NCBI RefSeq assembly: GCF_002021565.1
Contig: NZ_MSZX01000008.1
Coordinates: 186,027 to 250,026, forward strand
Direction: 5' to 3'
From: Paenibacillus selenitireducens
GTDB taxonomy: Bacteria > Bacillota > Bacilli > Paenibacillales > Paenibacillaceae
DNA length: 64,000 nucleotides
Shown: positions 18,351 through 27,391 of the stretch, in pieces
Layout of the letters: the number at the start of each line of letters is the position of its first letter
Numbering within the stretch: position 1 is the first letter of the stretch
Notes under the pieces: generated by a model
The model's input: only the letters and a program-made list of their open reading frames with translations
What the model was told of the DNA's origin: nothing
The model's database searches: none
Position numbers and translations under genes: made by a program

Positions 18351-19553
18351 TTATGCGTTTGCTTGTTCTTTCAAAAGCTCTGCTTTGTCAACGCGCTCCC
18401 AAGGAAGATCCACGTCTGTACGGCCAAAGTGACCATAAGCAGCCGTTTGACGGTAAATCGGTCTGCGAAGATCCAACATTTTAATAATGCCTGCTGGACG
18501 AAGGTCGAAGTTCTTTTGAATGAGTTCAACCAATACTTCTTCGCTAACTTTACCTGTTCCATAGGTATCTACGCTGATCGATACAGGGTTAGCTACACCA
18601 ATCGCATATGCCAATTGGATTTCACATTTCTCAGCAAGACCTGCAGCTACTAAGTTCTTCGCTACATAACGTGCTGCATAAGCCGCAGAACGGTCCACTT
18701 TCGTAGGATCCTTACCAGAGAATGCACCGCCGCCATGACGAGCATAACCGCCATATGTGTCTACGATGATTTTACGGCCAGTAAGACCAGCGTCCCCTTG
18801 AGGACCACCGATTACGAAACGGCCTGTTGGGTTAATGAAATATTTTGTCTGATCGTCCAACAATTCAGCTGGAACAACCGGAAGGATTACTTTTTCTTTG
18901 ATGTCCTTTTGGATTTGCTCCAAAGTTACATCTTCAGCATGTTGTGTGGATACGACAATCGCATCTACACGAACTGCTTTGCCATCTATATACTCGATCG
19001 TTACTTGAGTCTTACCATCTGGACGAAGGTAGTTCAATGTACCGTCTTTACGCACCTCAGATAAGCGACGTGCAATACGGTGAGATAATGCGATTGGTAA
19101 TGGCATTAATTCAGGTGTCTCGTTCGCAGCGAAACCGAACATTAAGCCTTGGTCACCTGCACCAATATTTTCGGTCTCTTTATCGACCTGAGCGGGGTCA
19201 CGATTCTCAAGTGCTGCGTTAACGCCTTGAGCGATGTCTGCCGACTGTTCATTTAATGAAGTCAATACGGCACATGTATTATAGTCAAAGCCATATTTCG
19301 CACGTGTATACCCAATGTCCTTAATCGTATTCCGTACGATGGCCGGGATGTCCACATATTCCGATTTTGTACTAATTTCTCCAATAACAAGCACAAGACC
19401 TGTTGCAACAGAAACTTCGCAAGCAACCCGAGCATTTGGGTCATTTGCAAGAAAAGCGTCAAGTACCGCATCCGAAATTTGATCGCAAATTTTGTCCGGA
19501 TGTCCCTCGGTAACCGACTCAGATGTAAATAAGCGTCGTCCATTTAAAGACAT
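18351..19553 (-). CDS. metK: S-adenosylmethionine synthetase MetK
   Basis: A 400-residue cytoplasmic enzyme making S-adenosylmethionine from ATP and methionine. Signatures: [13 protein letters not shown] near 17-29 (ATP and Mg binding), [10 protein letters not shown] near 118 (flexible loop and methionine), and [19 protein letters not shown] near 268-286. Length is exactly that of Bacillus MetK. ATG at 19553 with GGAGGT nine bases upstream. It stands alone between its own terminator and an upstream leader that carries a sigma-A promoter and an early intrinsic terminator, with no visible S-box SAM riboswitch. Very secure. Confidence 0.98.
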   Translation of the reverse strand: MSLNGRRLFTSESVTEGHPDKICDQISDAVLDAFLANDPNARVACEVSVATGLVLVIGEISTKSEYVDIPAIVRNTIKDIGYTRAKYGFDYNTCAVLTSLNEQSADIAQGVNAALENRDPAQVDKETENIGAGDQGLMFGFAANETPELMPLPIALSHRIARRLSEVRKDGTLNYLRPDGKTQVTIEYIDGKAVRVDAIVVSTQHAEDVTLEQIQKDIKEKVILPVVPAELLDDQTKYFINPTGRFVIGGPQGDAGLTGRKIIVDTYGGYARHGGGAFSGKDPTKVDRSAAYAARYVAKNLVAAGLAEKCEIQLAYAIGVANPVSISVDTYGTGKVSEEVLVELIQKNFDLRPAGIIKMLDLRRPIYRQTAAYGHFGRTDVDLPWERVDKAELLKEQANA

Positions 19554-19610
19554 CAGTTTTCAACCTCCAACTCATAATAGTATGATGGCATTATCTTATA
19601 ATACCTATAC

Positions 19611-19643
19611 AAAAAAAGGAACCTTTCCCGCTTGGAAAAGGTT
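19611..19643 (-). terminator. Early terminator (possible attenuator) in the metK leader
   Basis: On the minus strand AACCTTTTCC, loop AAGC, GGGAAAGGTT (10 bp with one G-U pair), then CC and seven T. It lies between the promoter at 19666-19694 and metK, so transcripts would have to read through it. It begins only about 20 bases after the expected transcription start. Confidence 0.7.
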
Positions 19644-19665
19644 GTTATACAATCCTTCGAAACAC

Positions 19666-19694
19666 ATCTTACTTCATTTGTCGGACGATGTCAA
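19666..19694 (-). promoter_or_regulatory. Sigma-A promoter upstream of metK
   Basis: On the minus strand: TTGACA (19694-19689), 17-base spacer, TAAGAT (19671-19666). The -35 is perfect and the -10 matches five of six. The expected start is near 19659, about 105 bases before the metK ATG. Confidence 0.8.
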
Positions 19695-19738
19695 CGAATG
19701 AAATATTAGGAGATGATACCATTATTCTATGCTCATCC

Positions 19739-20014
19739 TTAGAGTAAGGTGCGTTGCGCTTCTTGGATTAATCTTTTGGTAATTCCGCCGCCGACAGATC
19801 CCGCATCTCTTGAAGATAAATGCCCCCAATAGTCTTTTGTAGCATACGATGCACTTCCTGAACTCTCGCCTAACTCAGATCCAAATTCAGATGACACATC
19901 ACCCAAGGCTTGTCTTGGATTAACTACGTTAATTCCTAATTCCGCGGCAATCTCATACTTCATTTGATACAACGCATCACGACTGGCTGGCACCAATTTA
20001 CGATTTCTTGACAT
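19739..20014 (-). CDS. Alpha/beta-type small acid-soluble spore protein
   Basis: A 91-residue DNA-binding spore protein that coats DNA in the dormant spore core. Hallmarks: LYQMKYEIAAELGI near 15-28, which contains the germination protease type cleavage region, and the C-terminal DNA-binding motif GSVGGGITKRLIQEAQ near 72-87. A spacer rich in Ser, Gly and Glu (about 40-65) makes it longer than typical 65-75 residue family members. ATG at 20014, with GGAGGTG nine bases upstream. A CATACTA sequence (20058-20052) fits a sigma-G -10, but the -35 is poor. No clear terminator was noted. Confidence 0.9.
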   Translation of the reverse strand: MSRNRKLVPASRDALYQMKYEIAAELGINVVNPRQALGDVSSEFGSELGESSGSASYATKDYWGHLSSRDAGSVGGGITKRLIQEAQRTLL

Positions 20015-20063
20015 AAGAGCTGCACCTCCGTTGTGTTTTCAGTTGCAGCTTTAGTATGTCGTT

Positions 20064-20576
20064 TTACTTAATTTCGTAACCGCCACGAACCATCACTGTT
20101 AATCCATTTTTCTGGTTCGAATCTGGTGTCACACCTCGTCCATCCCGCGGAAATAGCAGCAAATGATTATTTACAACAGCTTGTCCGTTGGAAATATCTT
20201 TACCATCTGTCAGGTCAGATATTCCATTTTCGTCTGGGCTAAATACTACGCCTTTACCAGCACGTACAATAAATTCCGCTCCAGCCTTCCCGATGAGCTT
20301 CTCTCCGCTTTTAATGGTTACGATTTGAAGTGCACCAGTATCACCAGTGTTTGAAGTCTCATTGGAGCCAGAATTGCCTGAGCTCGATCCTCCGGTGCCA
20401 AGAGCCTTTTGAATTTGTTGATCGACATAACTTTTTGTTACCACTGGATCGTCAACGGAGCCAGGTTGGGAGCCACTGACTGTGGCTCCATCTGCATTTG
20501 TTGATATAACGCTGCCTAATAGAATGGCACTAGCAAGTATTGCGATGCTGAAAGTATATTTTTGGGTTTTGTTCAT
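20064..20576 (-). CDS. Secreted protein of unknown function
   Basis: A 170-residue protein with signal peptide MNKTQKYTFSIAILASAILL. After a Ser/Gly/Asn linker (near 60-80), the conserved part is VTIKSGEKLIGKAGAEFIVR, then a Asp-rich segment, NHLLLFPRDGRGV and a closing TVMVRGGYEIK. I have the impression that similar proteins occur in other spore-formers, where they are annotated as hypothetical, but no function is known to me. ATG at 20576 with AAGGAGAA upstream. It lies 18 bp downstream of the 844-residue secreted protein, so the two are probably co-transcribed and may act together at the cell surface. Confidence 0.75.
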   Translation of the reverse strand: MNKTQKYTFSIAILASAILLGSVISTNADGATVSGSQPGSVDDPVVTKSYVDQQIQKALGTGGSSSGNSGSNETSNTGDTGALQIVTIKSGEKLIGKAGAEFIVRAGKGVVFSPDENGISDLTDGKDISNGQAVVNNHLLLFPRDGRGVTPDSNQKNGLTVMVRGGYEIK

Positions 20577-20594
20577 GATGATTCTCCTTGAACT

Positions 20595-23129
20595 TTAATC
20601 ATTCTTGTTGTTCGTAAAGAAATACGCTTGACTTGCTAATTTGATCTTTTGTCCCTGGAACTGATCGTACAATACAATTGTAAAGTAATTGTTCGTTTTT
20701 CTATCCGTATCCGAACCGTCGAAGCTAAGGGTTGTCGATTTTCCGTTTCCAAGTTTCAAATCATTTTCTAATGTAAGTTCTCGCTCCGAAGTTCGTCCAG
20801 TTGAATCTACGATCTCAACGAGTAGTTTATGTTCATAAGTGCCCATTTCGTAATCGCTATCTCGTTCTAAATTATAGTTCATATTTATACTTATAGATGC
20901 CCCCGAAGCATAGGCAACCATATTTGTGACTGATAATTTATACGGGAATAATTCAATATTTGATAGTGAACTTTTATATTCGTTGGAACTCTGCACCAAC
21001 TCATAAGCGGCAGCATTCACATACCCAGTTGCCACACCTTTGATCGGAGTAAATTTATTATCAGTAACACTTTCTCCAACAATAAGTTGCATACTAGACG
21101 TGTCTAGACCTCTTGGAACTTTAGCCCAAAATGTTACTAGATTTTTGCCAGCAGGGCTTGTTGCGTTTTCTACTTGCGTTACGCTAGCTTTAAAATACTG
21201 ACCATCTTTAGATTTGTAATATCCCGTTAATTGCGATAAATCCGTTTGTCTAGTTTCAAGGTTTTTCATTTCAACTTCAGAATAGATAATATTCGAACTT
21301 GAACCAGGGTATAATTTTGTTTTCCTTACTTTTACTAGTGCTCTACGCCCTTGGGTTGTAAATTCGTTACTATCGCCATTTTTAATGACCGGCAGCTCTG
21401 ACATTGATCCATTATTAGATATTTGAATAATCTCTGATGAATTTTCTTCCGATAATTTTTCCATTAGATAGACTTGAAGTTGTCTAAAATCCATACCATA
21501 CGGAACCTTAGTTACGATGTAGGTATCTAGTGTTTGATTTGCTCCTAATAACACCGTTGTATTTGTCTGAACTAATTTTGTACCATCAGTAGCCTTAATA
21601 TTATCAAATTTCATAAGTCCGTCCAACTTCGGTAGTTCAACAGAATCAAATCGATAGTTTCTAATTGATATCTTAGCTGAAATAATGTCCCCGTCGATCC
21701 ATGGTAAACGCTGAACAGAACTCAACTTTACTCCGAGTGTACTATTTGCTGCTGTTTGTACCGTATATTCTTTGCCAATCGTATTCTCATTTACTGATAA
21801 TGCAGGCAATTTAAATATAGCTATCGGATAGTCAATATTATCTTTTGGAGTTGTATTTTCTGGCGTTGTATTTTTTGGTTGATTTATAGCGATTTGCATA
21901 CCCTCAGTATTAAGAAGAGCAGGTATTTCCGTAGACAATCTTATGGTCTTTTTACCTAACGGATCAATAGTGACATTTTCTAATGCTTTTGTCGTGATTG
22001 GATATGAATACCCATCCCTTGTAATGAAAGCAAAATTATATTTAGGGAGGGTTATCGCTTGATTGCCGCTATTTTCAAATTCCAATGTAGCAGTTATTTC
22101 ATTATTATCTTTCCCGCTTGTAACCCATGAAGAACGTAATTGCACATTTAGCTGTGTATTTCCCGCATTAATCGTGCGAACATCATCCTGGCTTCCCTCA
22201 ATATTTTCTTTTTTCATCTGCGCTAGTTGGTAAGTTGCAACTGGCAATGTCAGTTTCGATGTTTCATCATCTTGGATAATTTGTAATTGCAATTTGTCTG
22301 TTTTAATACTTACTGGTATTCGAGTCATTAAATTTAACGTTTTATTGCCTTGGGGCTGAACCTTGTAATCTACACTGGAAGTATCCAGTTCTACAGGGTA
22401 GTTAAAACCTTCAGCTGACTTCACAACAAACTTAAACTTAGGGTCCTCTAAAACTTTATAACCTTGATTCAGAAAATTAAGGCCAATGGAGATATATGAA
22501 TAATCCTTTGTGGTATAAATACTGGATGTAGCTACTTTTGTTTTAATAGGAATATCGTTCGCTCTTATCGTCTTACTATTACCAGGCAATGTTTCAACTG
22601 TAACTGTTCCTGGTATAACATACTGTCCTAATTGTTTCTCGTAATTTGACATGCTAAAATCCCATTTTACTAGCCCTATGATTAGGTCTGATACTTTAGA
22701 TACTTTTCCAATTTTCGCATAATACGTAATGGTTAGTGATGATTGTGCCGACACTCTTTTCTTTTCCTTGTCTTTTGCAAGGATATTACTTGAATAAACA
22801 GTTCCTGATTTCGTTTTTACCTTTGACCAATAATCGATTAGCGAAATATCTTTCTGATCCATATTGGTATATGTAAGTGTGTATGTAAGTATATTTTCAT
22901 TATCTTGGGTCAAAATATTAATATCAGTTAGTTTTACTGAGCTTTTTGGAGAAATATTAATTGATTTTATACTTGAGAGTGTTGCTGATGTTGTTGCTTT
23001 ATTCGCGGTGTTTGTTGTAGCTGGACTTTGTTTGGTAACGGCTTGTGCTGCAAACGATACACTTGCTCCCAACTGACTTACCACCATTGATAAAGTCAGA
23101 ATCATGATCAGTTTTTTAGATCTTCCCAC
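20595..23129 (-). CDS. Large secreted protein with beta-domain repeats, function unknown
   Basis: An 844-residue exported protein. Signal peptide KLIMILTLSMVVSQLGASV, cleaved near FAA. The rest consists of about six weakly similar beta-rich modules of roughly 110-130 residues, each with a GY(x)YP or similar strand followed by LP-type or 'TLNLMTRIP' strand, for example EGFNYPVELD with RIPVSIKTDKLQL, and DGYSYPITTK with EIPALLNTEGMQI. No catalytic motif, SLH or sortase signal is seen. Start codon is GTG, with AGGAGG eight bases before. It is followed 18 bp later by the 170-residue secreted protein. A role as a surface structural or binding protein is a guess. Confidence 0.72.
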   Translation of the reverse strand: MGRSKKLIMILTLSMVVSQLGASVSFAAQAVTKQSPATTNTANKATTSATLSSIKSINISPKSSVKLTDINILTQDNENILTYTLTYTNMDQKDISLIDYWSKVKTKSGTVYSSNILAKDKEKKRVSAQSSLTITYYAKIGKVSKVSDLIIGLVKWDFSMSNYEKQLGQYVIPGTVTVETLPGNSKTIRANDIPIKTKVATSSIYTTKDYSYISIGLNFLNQGYKVLEDPKFKFVVKSAEGFNYPVELDTSSVDYKVQPQGNKTLNLMTRIPVSIKTDKLQLQIIQDDETSKLTLPVATYQLAQMKKENIEGSQDDVRTINAGNTQLNVQLRSSWVTSGKDNNEITATLEFENSGNQAITLPKYNFAFITRDGYSYPITTKALENVTIDPLGKKTIRLSTEIPALLNTEGMQIAINQPKNTTPENTTPKDNIDYPIAIFKLPALSVNENTIGKEYTVQTAANSTLGVKLSSVQRLPWIDGDIISAKISIRNYRFDSVELPKLDGLMKFDNIKATDGTKLVQTNTTVLLGANQTLDTYIVTKVPYGMDFRQLQVYLMEKLSEENSSEIIQISNNGSMSELPVIKNGDSNEFTTQGRRALVKVRKTKLYPGSSSNIIYSEVEMKNLETRQTDLSQLTGYYKSKDGQYFKASVTQVENATSPAGKNLVTFWAKVPRGLDTSSMQLIVGESVTDNKFTPIKGVATGYVNAAAYELVQSSNEYKSSLSNIELFPYKLSVTNMVAYASGASISINMNYNLERDSDYEMGTYEHKLLVEIVDSTGRTSERELTLENDLKLGNGKSTTLSFDGSDTDRKTNNYFTIVLYDQFQGQKIKLASQAYFFTNNKND

Positions 23130-23251
23130 TTCATTTGCCTCCTCTTATATACTTTACTCTACGATGATTATATAGAGTCCATATACTATATATTAAACGC
23201 AATTGGGAGGTAGAAAGTTTCGTTTGTGTTACTTTTTATCACAATCTTATA

Positions 23252-23282
23252 ACAACAAAAAAAGGAGCCGAAGCTCCTTTTT
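23252..23282 (-). terminator. Intrinsic terminator after the S-layer gene
   Basis: GGAGC, loop CGAA, GCTCC, extended by AAA/TTT, then a T tract on the minus strand, 15-45 bp past the stop at 23297. Confidence 0.92.
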
Positions 23283-23296
23283 CTGTAAATCATTAA

Positions 23297-26254
23297 TTAT
23301 TTAGCACTACCGTATTCAAGACCTTCAGTGAAGCCTTTCAGTGCATTGCCATCACGGTCAGCAATTGCTTTAACATCGCTGTTTGCTGAACCTTTGAATT
23401 CGACTCTGAAGAGTGTAGCATCTGATACTGTTACAGAATCATCTTTTTTCACTCTAAGAGTAATCTTTTTAGTATCTTGAGGGACAAATACTTCAGTTAC
23501 TGTTGCATCTTTGCCAATTAAAACAGTGAACAACTTGGTTAGGTCAGTTGTGTTATTGTTATTAACAATTGCAGTTGTATTGAAAGTAATGTCATAGTAA
23601 GTTGCATCAGTTGCTGAAACTACTCTAAATGCTTGACCTGCTGTATCAATTTCAGGAACTACTTTATTAGCAACAGCCACTGCATGTTCTGCGTCAATTG
23701 CTTCGATTTTTGATCCAAATCCATCTTGAGTATTAGTTTGAGCTACGGTATAAATTACAGCGCCATGTAAGTCTGCTGGCAATTTATTCGTATCATTGAA
23801 GTTCAAGTAAACGATAGTACCATCAGAGCTCAAGCTTGCACTTGAAGGAGTTTGAACATTGTCTCCTACTTTCACTCTAAAGTCTGTTTTATCAACAGAA
23901 GTAAGTTTACCTGCAAATTTAACTTCAACTTTCTCTCTGGATGTAGCTTTAACAGAATCTGTAACAACTTTCACTTTGTCTTTGCCAATTTGTGCCTTCA
24001 ATACGTAGCTGCCTGCATTAGTAGTGATGTAGTTACCGTCAATATCTTGAATCAACGTTGCTTCAACGTATGCGTCATCAGTAACTGATTGAGTAGTTGT
24101 GATACGAACAGTATCGCCAGCCACTGCAACAACTGTAGCTTCATCATTAAGTTTGTTACCACCGACAGTATACTTAGCTTTGACTGTCGCGCTACCAGCA
24201 CTATCATCAGTTTTTACAGCTTTTTTGTATTGAACATAAATATTTTTTTCTGAACCATCTTTAACTAACCAAGCTCTTGCAATACCATTGTCAACTGCAA
24301 CGGAAGCTTTTACAGAAGTTGTGAATGGCAACATTGTGTTAGGCACATATGCAGTATCTTTAACGCTGTTCACTTCTAGTGTGTAAGTTCCTTCATCCAA
24401 TTTGCTTGCAAGATTAATTGTAACTGTCTTCTTGTCAGCATTGTATACTGGTTTCGTCACTGGATGTCCATCAGAGTTCAATCCATCTGCAGATGCTGCT
24501 TTGCCATCAGAATTTTTCAACGTGTAGTAGCTAGCTGTCTCAGCAGAAGCTTTATCTACAGATTTGCTGAAGTCAATCACTATCTTGTGGTCTTTAGAAG
24601 TATCATCTTGTTTGATTTCTACTTTTGAAACAGTTGGTCTTTCAACATCCAATGTTGGTGTTACTTTAACTTCACGGTTCGCTTTGTTACCGCTGTAGTC
24701 TACTACACCTTCAACAAAGATTGTATTTTCGTTCATGTTCATTGGGTTGCTGAATGTAACTGTTACTTTGTTATCGTTAACTTCTGTGATTGTTCCACCG
24801 TTAACTTTAGCATTGTGGTAGACTTTTTCTACAGATTTTACAGTTTCATTGAATTCCAGTGTAACTTCTTTCAAATCGTTTGTTGTTGCAGCAACGATTT
24901 GAGGAGCCTCTGTATCTTCTGCTACTGTAAATTCTTGTTCTACTGGAACAACTTTAAGACCTGAGAAGTCTTCAACATTGCTTACAGTTAATTTATGAGT
25001 ACCAACTTCTAATGCTGTGCTTACAATAGCAACGTTAGGGTATTTATACTCAACACTTCCGTTAACTACTTTGCCATCTACTTTGAAGTTGCTAGTTGCA
25101 AAAACTCCAGCTTTTTTAACTGGCTCTGAGAATACAACTTTGAATGCTTTTGTTCCCAAACCTTTAACTTCTTTAACTTCTGGAGTTTTCACATCAATTG
25201 GTGTGAATTTATACTCACCGCTAAGAGTTTTAGTTTTGTCACTGTTTTGTACGTTGCTTACTTTCAATGTAGCTTCTTTTTGGTTAGTCAAAGAAGTGTC
25301 AGCTTCGTCAAGCAAAATCAAAGCAGATTTTTTATCATTAGCAACAGTCACGCTTTTGATTGATTCGCTTTTGTTCAAGATATCATAGTTATCTTTGTTG
25401 CCAGCTGTTTTAGTATCAACTTCGCCGTCAAAAGTAACTAAGATTTCTTTCAAGTTGTCTGCTTTAACAGATTCAATTTTGTTTGCAGCAGTAATAGTCC
25501 AAGTGAACTTAAGAGTTACCTCTTTACCATTTTCACGTTTAACTGTTACTGTGTTTTCTTTGTTAGCTTCTAATGCTTTGTCAAGTTTGAATTTCTCAAC
25601 TTTGTCTTTTGCATCAGAGAAAGTTACTTCGATGTTGTTAGCATCAACAACTTTTACTTCATAAGAAATTTTAGAAGCTTCGATAATTTCGTTAGCTACA
25701 TAAGTAGCGTCAACTAGTTGTGCACGAGTTGCTGCTGCTTTGAAGTTAGCATCTGCAGGGATCAAACCAGCTTTGATTGCTGCATCAACATAACCTTTAG
25801 CCCAAGCAGATGCGCCGTTGTCTGCAGTTGCTGGAACATCAAGTTTCGTTGCAACTACAAGAACTTTAGCCATTTGCTCAACAGTTACGTTACCGTTGTA
25901 ATCAAAAATTGTTTTACCTTTTTGGTTCAAGAAACCTTCCATCAAACCAGCTTTGGAAGCTGCACCGATGAAACCAGCAGCCCAGTTGTTAGCTGTAACG
26001 TCTGTGTATTTGCTTGCTGCAGCTGCATCTTCTTCAAGAGAAAGAAGTTTTGTTACAACTTTCGCGAATTGACCGCGAGTCATTTCTTTGTCAAGACCAG
26101 CAGTACCGTCTGTGTAGCCAGCGAAAATACCTGCTTTAGTTAAAGCATCGTATTTATCTTGTGTAGTAAGTTCTTTCTCTGCACCGAATGCTACAGATGC
26201 GAACATTGAGAATGCCATTGCTGTGGATAATGCGATCGTTAAAAATTTCTTCAT
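23297..26254 (-). CDS. S-layer protein with N-terminal SLH domains
   Basis: About 985 residues from the inner start. Signal peptide MKKFLTIALSTAMAFSMFAS ends near AFG. Three SLH motifs occupy residues about 30-190 (MTRGQFAKVVTKLL, GFIGAASKAGLMEGF, AAIKAGLIPADANFKAAATR), so it binds pyruvylated wall polymer from its N-terminus. The remainder is a Lys-, Val- and Thr-rich series of Ig-like domains typical of a lattice-forming S-layer subunit. Strong coding bias, two ribosome sites, tandem promoters and a strong terminator suggest very high expression. AAGGAGGAG precedes the inner ATG at 26254; an outer in-frame ATG at 26332 would add 26 residues. Confidence 0.93.
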   Translation of the reverse strand: MKKFLTIALSTAMAFSMFASVAFGAEKELTTQDKYDALTKAGIFAGYTDGTAGLDKEMTRGQFAKVVTKLLSLEEDAAAASKYTDVTANNWAAGFIGAASKAGLMEGFLNQKGKTIFDYNGNVTVEQMAKVLVVATKLDVPATADNGASAWAKGYVDAAIKAGLIPADANFKAAATRAQLVDATYVANEIIEASKISYEVKVVDANNIEVTFSDAKDKVEKFKLDKALEANKENTVTVKRENGKEVTLKFTWTITAANKIESVKADNLKEILVTFDGEVDTKTAGNKDNYDILNKSESIKSVTVANDKKSALILLDEADTSLTNQKEATLKVSNVQNSDKTKTLSGEYKFTPIDVKTPEVKEVKGLGTKAFKVVFSEPVKKAGVFATSNFKVDGKVVNGSVEYKYPNVAIVSTALEVGTHKLTVSNVEDFSGLKVVPVEQEFTVAEDTEAPQIVAATTNDLKEVTLEFNETVKSVEKVYHNAKVNGGTITEVNDNKVTVTFSNPMNMNENTIFVEGVVDYSGNKANREVKVTPTLDVERPTVSKVEIKQDDTSKDHKIVIDFSKSVDKASAETASYYTLKNSDGKAASADGLNSDGHPVTKPVYNADKKTVTINLASKLDEGTYTLEVNSVKDTAYVPNTMLPFTTSVKASVAVDNGIARAWLVKDGSEKNIYVQYKKAVKTDDSAGSATVKAKYTVGGNKLNDEATVVAVAGDTVRITTTQSVTDDAYVEATLIQDIDGNYITTNAGSYVLKAQIGKDKVKVVTDSVKATSREKVEVKFAGKLTSVDKTDFRVKVGDNVQTPSSASLSSDGTIVYLNFNDTNKLPADLHGAVIYTVAQTNTQDGFGSKIEAIDAEHAVAVANKVVPEIDTAGQAFRVVSATDATYYDITFNTTAIVNNNNTTDLTKLFTVLIGKDATVTEVFVPQDTKKITLRVKKDDSVTVSDATLFRVEFKGSANSDVKAIADRDGNALKGFTEGLEYGSAK

Positions 26255-26350
26255 AACCTTTGTTTCTCCTCCTTGAATATCTTTCATCTTATTCATTTGT
26301 AATTTAGATAAATTGTAGCTCTTGTTACTCATCGCCGATTCACCCCCTTC
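26252..26350 (-). promoter_or_regulatory. Second, upstream translation start of the S-layer gene
   Basis: An in-frame ATG at 26332 is preceded by AAGGGGGTG, and adds MSNKSYNLSKLQMNKMKDIQ and a few more residues before the signal-peptide start at 26254, which has its own AAGGAGGAG. Two well-placed starts in one frame recall the dual initiation sites reported for the Brevibacillus cell-wall protein operon. Which is used is unknown. Confidence 0.6.
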
Positions 26351-26457
26351 CTCGAGTTGAGCAGCATTCCTATAATTCATGTCCGTGACAGTGAAGTCAC
26401 AGAAACTAGTAAACAATAACATGGAAAATAGATGTAGATTCCTAGCCCACTTTAAAC

Positions 26458-26522
26458 ATTATACAATGTAGGTATACAGTCGTAAAGGCATATTTTATGA
26501 ATTAAACCTATTACTTTGTCAA
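26458..26522 (-). promoter_or_regulatory. Tandem sigma-A promoters of the S-layer gene
   Basis: Promoter 1: TTTACG (26486-26481), 17-base spacer, perfect TATAAT (26463-26458). Promoter 2: perfect TTGACA (26522-26517), 19-base spacer, TAAAAT (26497-26492). Both read on the minus strand toward the S-layer gene and give leaders of roughly 120-160 bases. Confidence 0.65.
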
Positions 26523-26754
26523 AAACTGACTAATCTTGTAACCATTTAAGTAGTTTTTGTTACCAGTTTGTTATGTTCATACATGTTAGACGCACCAGTT
26601 TCTAAAAAGTTGCGGTTTTGATAAAAAAATATTTTTGAATTATTCTTTAGACAGGCTATCAGATTCGACATCATAGATGCTACACGGATTAGCCACGAAG
26701 GTTAGTATATCATTTAGATATACTACCGTCACTATACAAAAACTGTAATTTTTT
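26523..26754. other. Non-coding stretch upstream of the S-layer promoters
   Basis: AT-rich DNA between the S-layer promoters and the terminator of the 26822 gene. No open frame with a ribosome site or RNA motif was seen; part may be a further promoter or enhancer region for the strongly expressed S-layer gene. Confidence 0.3.
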
Positions 26755-26792
26755 TGATAAAAAAGAAGACGTCCCCAGCGGACGCCTTCTGC
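26755..26792 (-). terminator. Intrinsic terminator after the 113-residue gene
   Basis: AGAAGGCGTCC, loop, GGACGTCTTCT, followed by five to six T on the minus strand, 30 bp past the stop at 26822. Confidence 0.9.
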
Positions 26793-26821
26793 TTCATTTA
26801 TTGTAGTTATTACTGCGATTA

Positions 26822-27163
26822 TTAACGAATACGCATTGCAAGATCAATAATGGTTGCACGCGCTTTAGGATTGGAATTAAGGTTCTCATACATACGATCA
26901 AAGCTTTCCTTATTATCTAGGTAAGTCTTCTCACGTTTAATTGTCGTATGAGACCAATCAATCAATTCATTCTCTGCGATTGTTAATGCATTAAATGCAT
27001 CGTGGAAACCCGTTTCCATAACAAGGCCTTCCATAACTTCTTGTGTGATCTCTCTCAGCACACGTGTCTCTTCAATACGCTTATTTAGGATTGCTGATTT
27101 TTCTTCAAACTTAACTTTTGTTTTCTGATAATCCACTTGTGGTTTCGATAAAATTTTACTCAT
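26822..27163 (-). CDS. Small charged helical protein, function unknown
   Basis: A 113-residue cytoplasmic protein rich in Lys and Glu, probably all-helical with coiled-coil character (KTKVKFEEKSAILNKRIEET). No signal peptide, membrane segment or known motif. ATG at 27163 is preferred over 27193, since AGGGAG lies eight bases before it. It has its own terminator and stands between two S-layer-type genes, facing the same way. The codon pattern is convincing, but I do not recognise the family. Confidence 0.7.
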   Translation of the reverse strand: MSKILSKPQVDYQKTKVKFEEKSAILNKRIEETRVLREITQEVMEGLVMETGFHDAFNALTIAENELIDWSHTTIKREKTYLDNKESFDRMYENLNSNPKARATIIDLAMRIR

Positions 27164-27255
27164 ATGTCGAACTCCCTTATAGTCGTTTTTCAACTATTGT
27201 ATCCCAAAGTGAGCGGAATTACAAAACATCCCTTAATTTAACATACATAGCTCAT

Positions 27256-27280
27256 GAAGAAAGGGAGCCTCCGCTCCCCA
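27256..27280 (-). terminator. Intrinsic terminator after the 1230-residue SLH gene
   Basis: GGGAGC, loop GGAG, GCTCCC, then TTTCTT on the minus strand; it lies about 110 bp past the stop at 27392. Confidence 0.7.
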
Positions 27281-27391
27281 TCTCACTAGATATACACCCA
27301 TTTCTCACGAACTAAAACTATTGTCTGAATCTGTCGTTTTAAAGGCGAATATGACTGAATCCTTAAACATGAAAATCGAGTTTCTTCTATA

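Noticed and set aside
19554-19694. SAM-I (S-box) riboswitch before metK
   Set aside because: None of the conserved S-box core sequence is present and the leader before the hairpin is only about 20 bases.
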